From positions 1 to 53,521 of the forward strand of contig CACYJH010000013.1 of the NCBI GenBank assembly GCA_902774685.1: a DNA stretch of 53,521 bases. The letters run 5' to 3'. Numbering within the stretch: the first letter of the stretch is position 1; every line of letters begins with the position of its first letter. This document shows positions 53,230 to 53,521 of the stretch, in pieces. The notes under the pieces are model-generated. The model was not told where the DNA came from. It ran no database searches and saw nothing but the letters and a program-made list of their open reading frames with translations. This stretch comes from an uncultured Methanobrevibacter sp. (lineage in GTDB: Archaea > Methanobacteriota > Methanobacteria > Methanobacteriales > Methanobacteriaceae). The position numbers and the translations under genes are program-made.

Positions 53230-53521
53230 TTATTCTTTAAGTTCTGCAACTTTTTCAACAACTTCTGCTACTAAGTCTGCAGCATCTCCAGCATCTACGA
53301 TACAAGCGGAAGCAGTTCCAACACTTAAACCAGCAGCTGCACCAACTTTATCTTTGGTAGCTAAGTATACGTAAGGAATTTCTTTTTCTTCAGCAAGAAC
53401 AGGAATGTGAGCAACGATTTCTGCAGGATCAACATCTTCTGCGATAACGACTAAAGCTGCGTTTCCTCTTTCGATAAATTTAGTTACTTCGTTAGTTCCT
53501 TTTGCTACTTTACCAGTATTT
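53230..53521 (-). CDS. rpl7ae: 50S ribosomal protein L7Ae (partial, start outside the window)
   Basis: The frame encodes about 96 C-terminal residues: '[51 protein letters not shown]' and '[17 protein letters not shown]'. This is the L7Ae kink-turn-binding fold shared with the box C/D, H/ACA and RNase P particles. It is the first gene of the L7Ae-S28e-L24e-Ndk cluster, and its start lies beyond the window edge. No deletion is visible in the part present. Confidence 0.93.
   Translation of the reverse strand, partial: NTGKVAKGTNEVTKFIERGNAALVVIAEDVDPAEIVAHIPVLAEEKEIPYVYLATKDKVGAAAGLSVGTASACIVDAGDAADLVAEVVEKVAELKE

Overview
The window comes from an AT-rich methanogenic archaeon of the Methanobacteriales, most likely Methanobrevibacter and perhaps a gut or rumen lineage. 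The evidence is archaeal translation, transcription and lipid genes (aIF2-gamma, aIF5B, Rpo7, Spt4, MBF1, PAN, Trm-G10, geranylgeranyl reductase). F420 and F430 functions (NpdG, a CfbC-type NifH homolog), several methanogen-restricted DUF families and a large beta-solenoid adhesin-like protein point the same way. Almost all genes lie on the minus strand. The exceptions are 18.4-20.4 kb and 24.9-26.8 kb. Shine-Dalgarno sites of the GGAGGTGAT type are clear and were used to correct several starts.

Layout. 0-5 kb: MATE efflux protein (partial), Trm-G10, a geranylgeranyl-reductase-like flavoprotein, and a membrane PH-domain protein with a very long N/R/D/Y-rich tail. 5-10 kb: an alcohol-oxidation module (NADP-dependent secondary alcohol dehydrogenase, F420:NADP oxidoreductase NpdG, a small ABM-fold protein) followed by two tandem winged-helix regulators. 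10-13 kb: PAN (broken), MBF1, DUF356. 13.4-17 kb: a two-gene secreted-protein operon, and a radical SAM/SPASM enzyme next to a 72-residue Cys/His-rich peptide. 17-24 kb: an ADP-ribosylglycohydrolase, then an envelope-polysaccharide region (TagGH/Wzm-Wzt-type ABC exporter, glycosyltransferase, sugar epimerase, GalU). 24.2-26.8 kb: tRNA-Leu(GAG), DUF371, and a DUF1848-DUF3795-DUF123 plus-strand run. 26.8-41.9 kb: adhesin, CfbC, U32 peptidase, PurF, an acidic coiled-coil protein, GalE, ferredoxin plus geranylgeranyl reductase, a left-handed beta-helix acyltransferase, and a KH/PP-loop ATPase. 42-44 kb: ArgH and an MNT/HEPN pair. 44.3-53.5 kb: the conserved archaeal translation/transcription supercluster, in transcription order L7Ae, S28e, L24e, Ndk, aIF5B, S6e, aIF2-gamma, PIN, Rpo7, Spt4, [DUF4013], dephospho-CoA kinase, S24e, S27ae.

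Most notable observations. Three strongly conserved housekeeping genes (PAN, L24e, S28e) each lack a short internal or 5' segment, although the DNA around the gaps is intact. This is either real microdeletion or an assembly problem, and it affects how far the window can be trusted. The best candidate for a poorly described system is the radical SAM/Cys-rich peptide pair at 15.5-17.0 kb. Also notable are an Ig-like domain fused in front of a polysaccharide-export ATPase, a tandem regulator pair joined at a G6 tract with no normal start for the second gene, and a 24-bp hairpin between npdG and the ABM gene whose loop resembles an anti-Shine-Dalgarno sequence.
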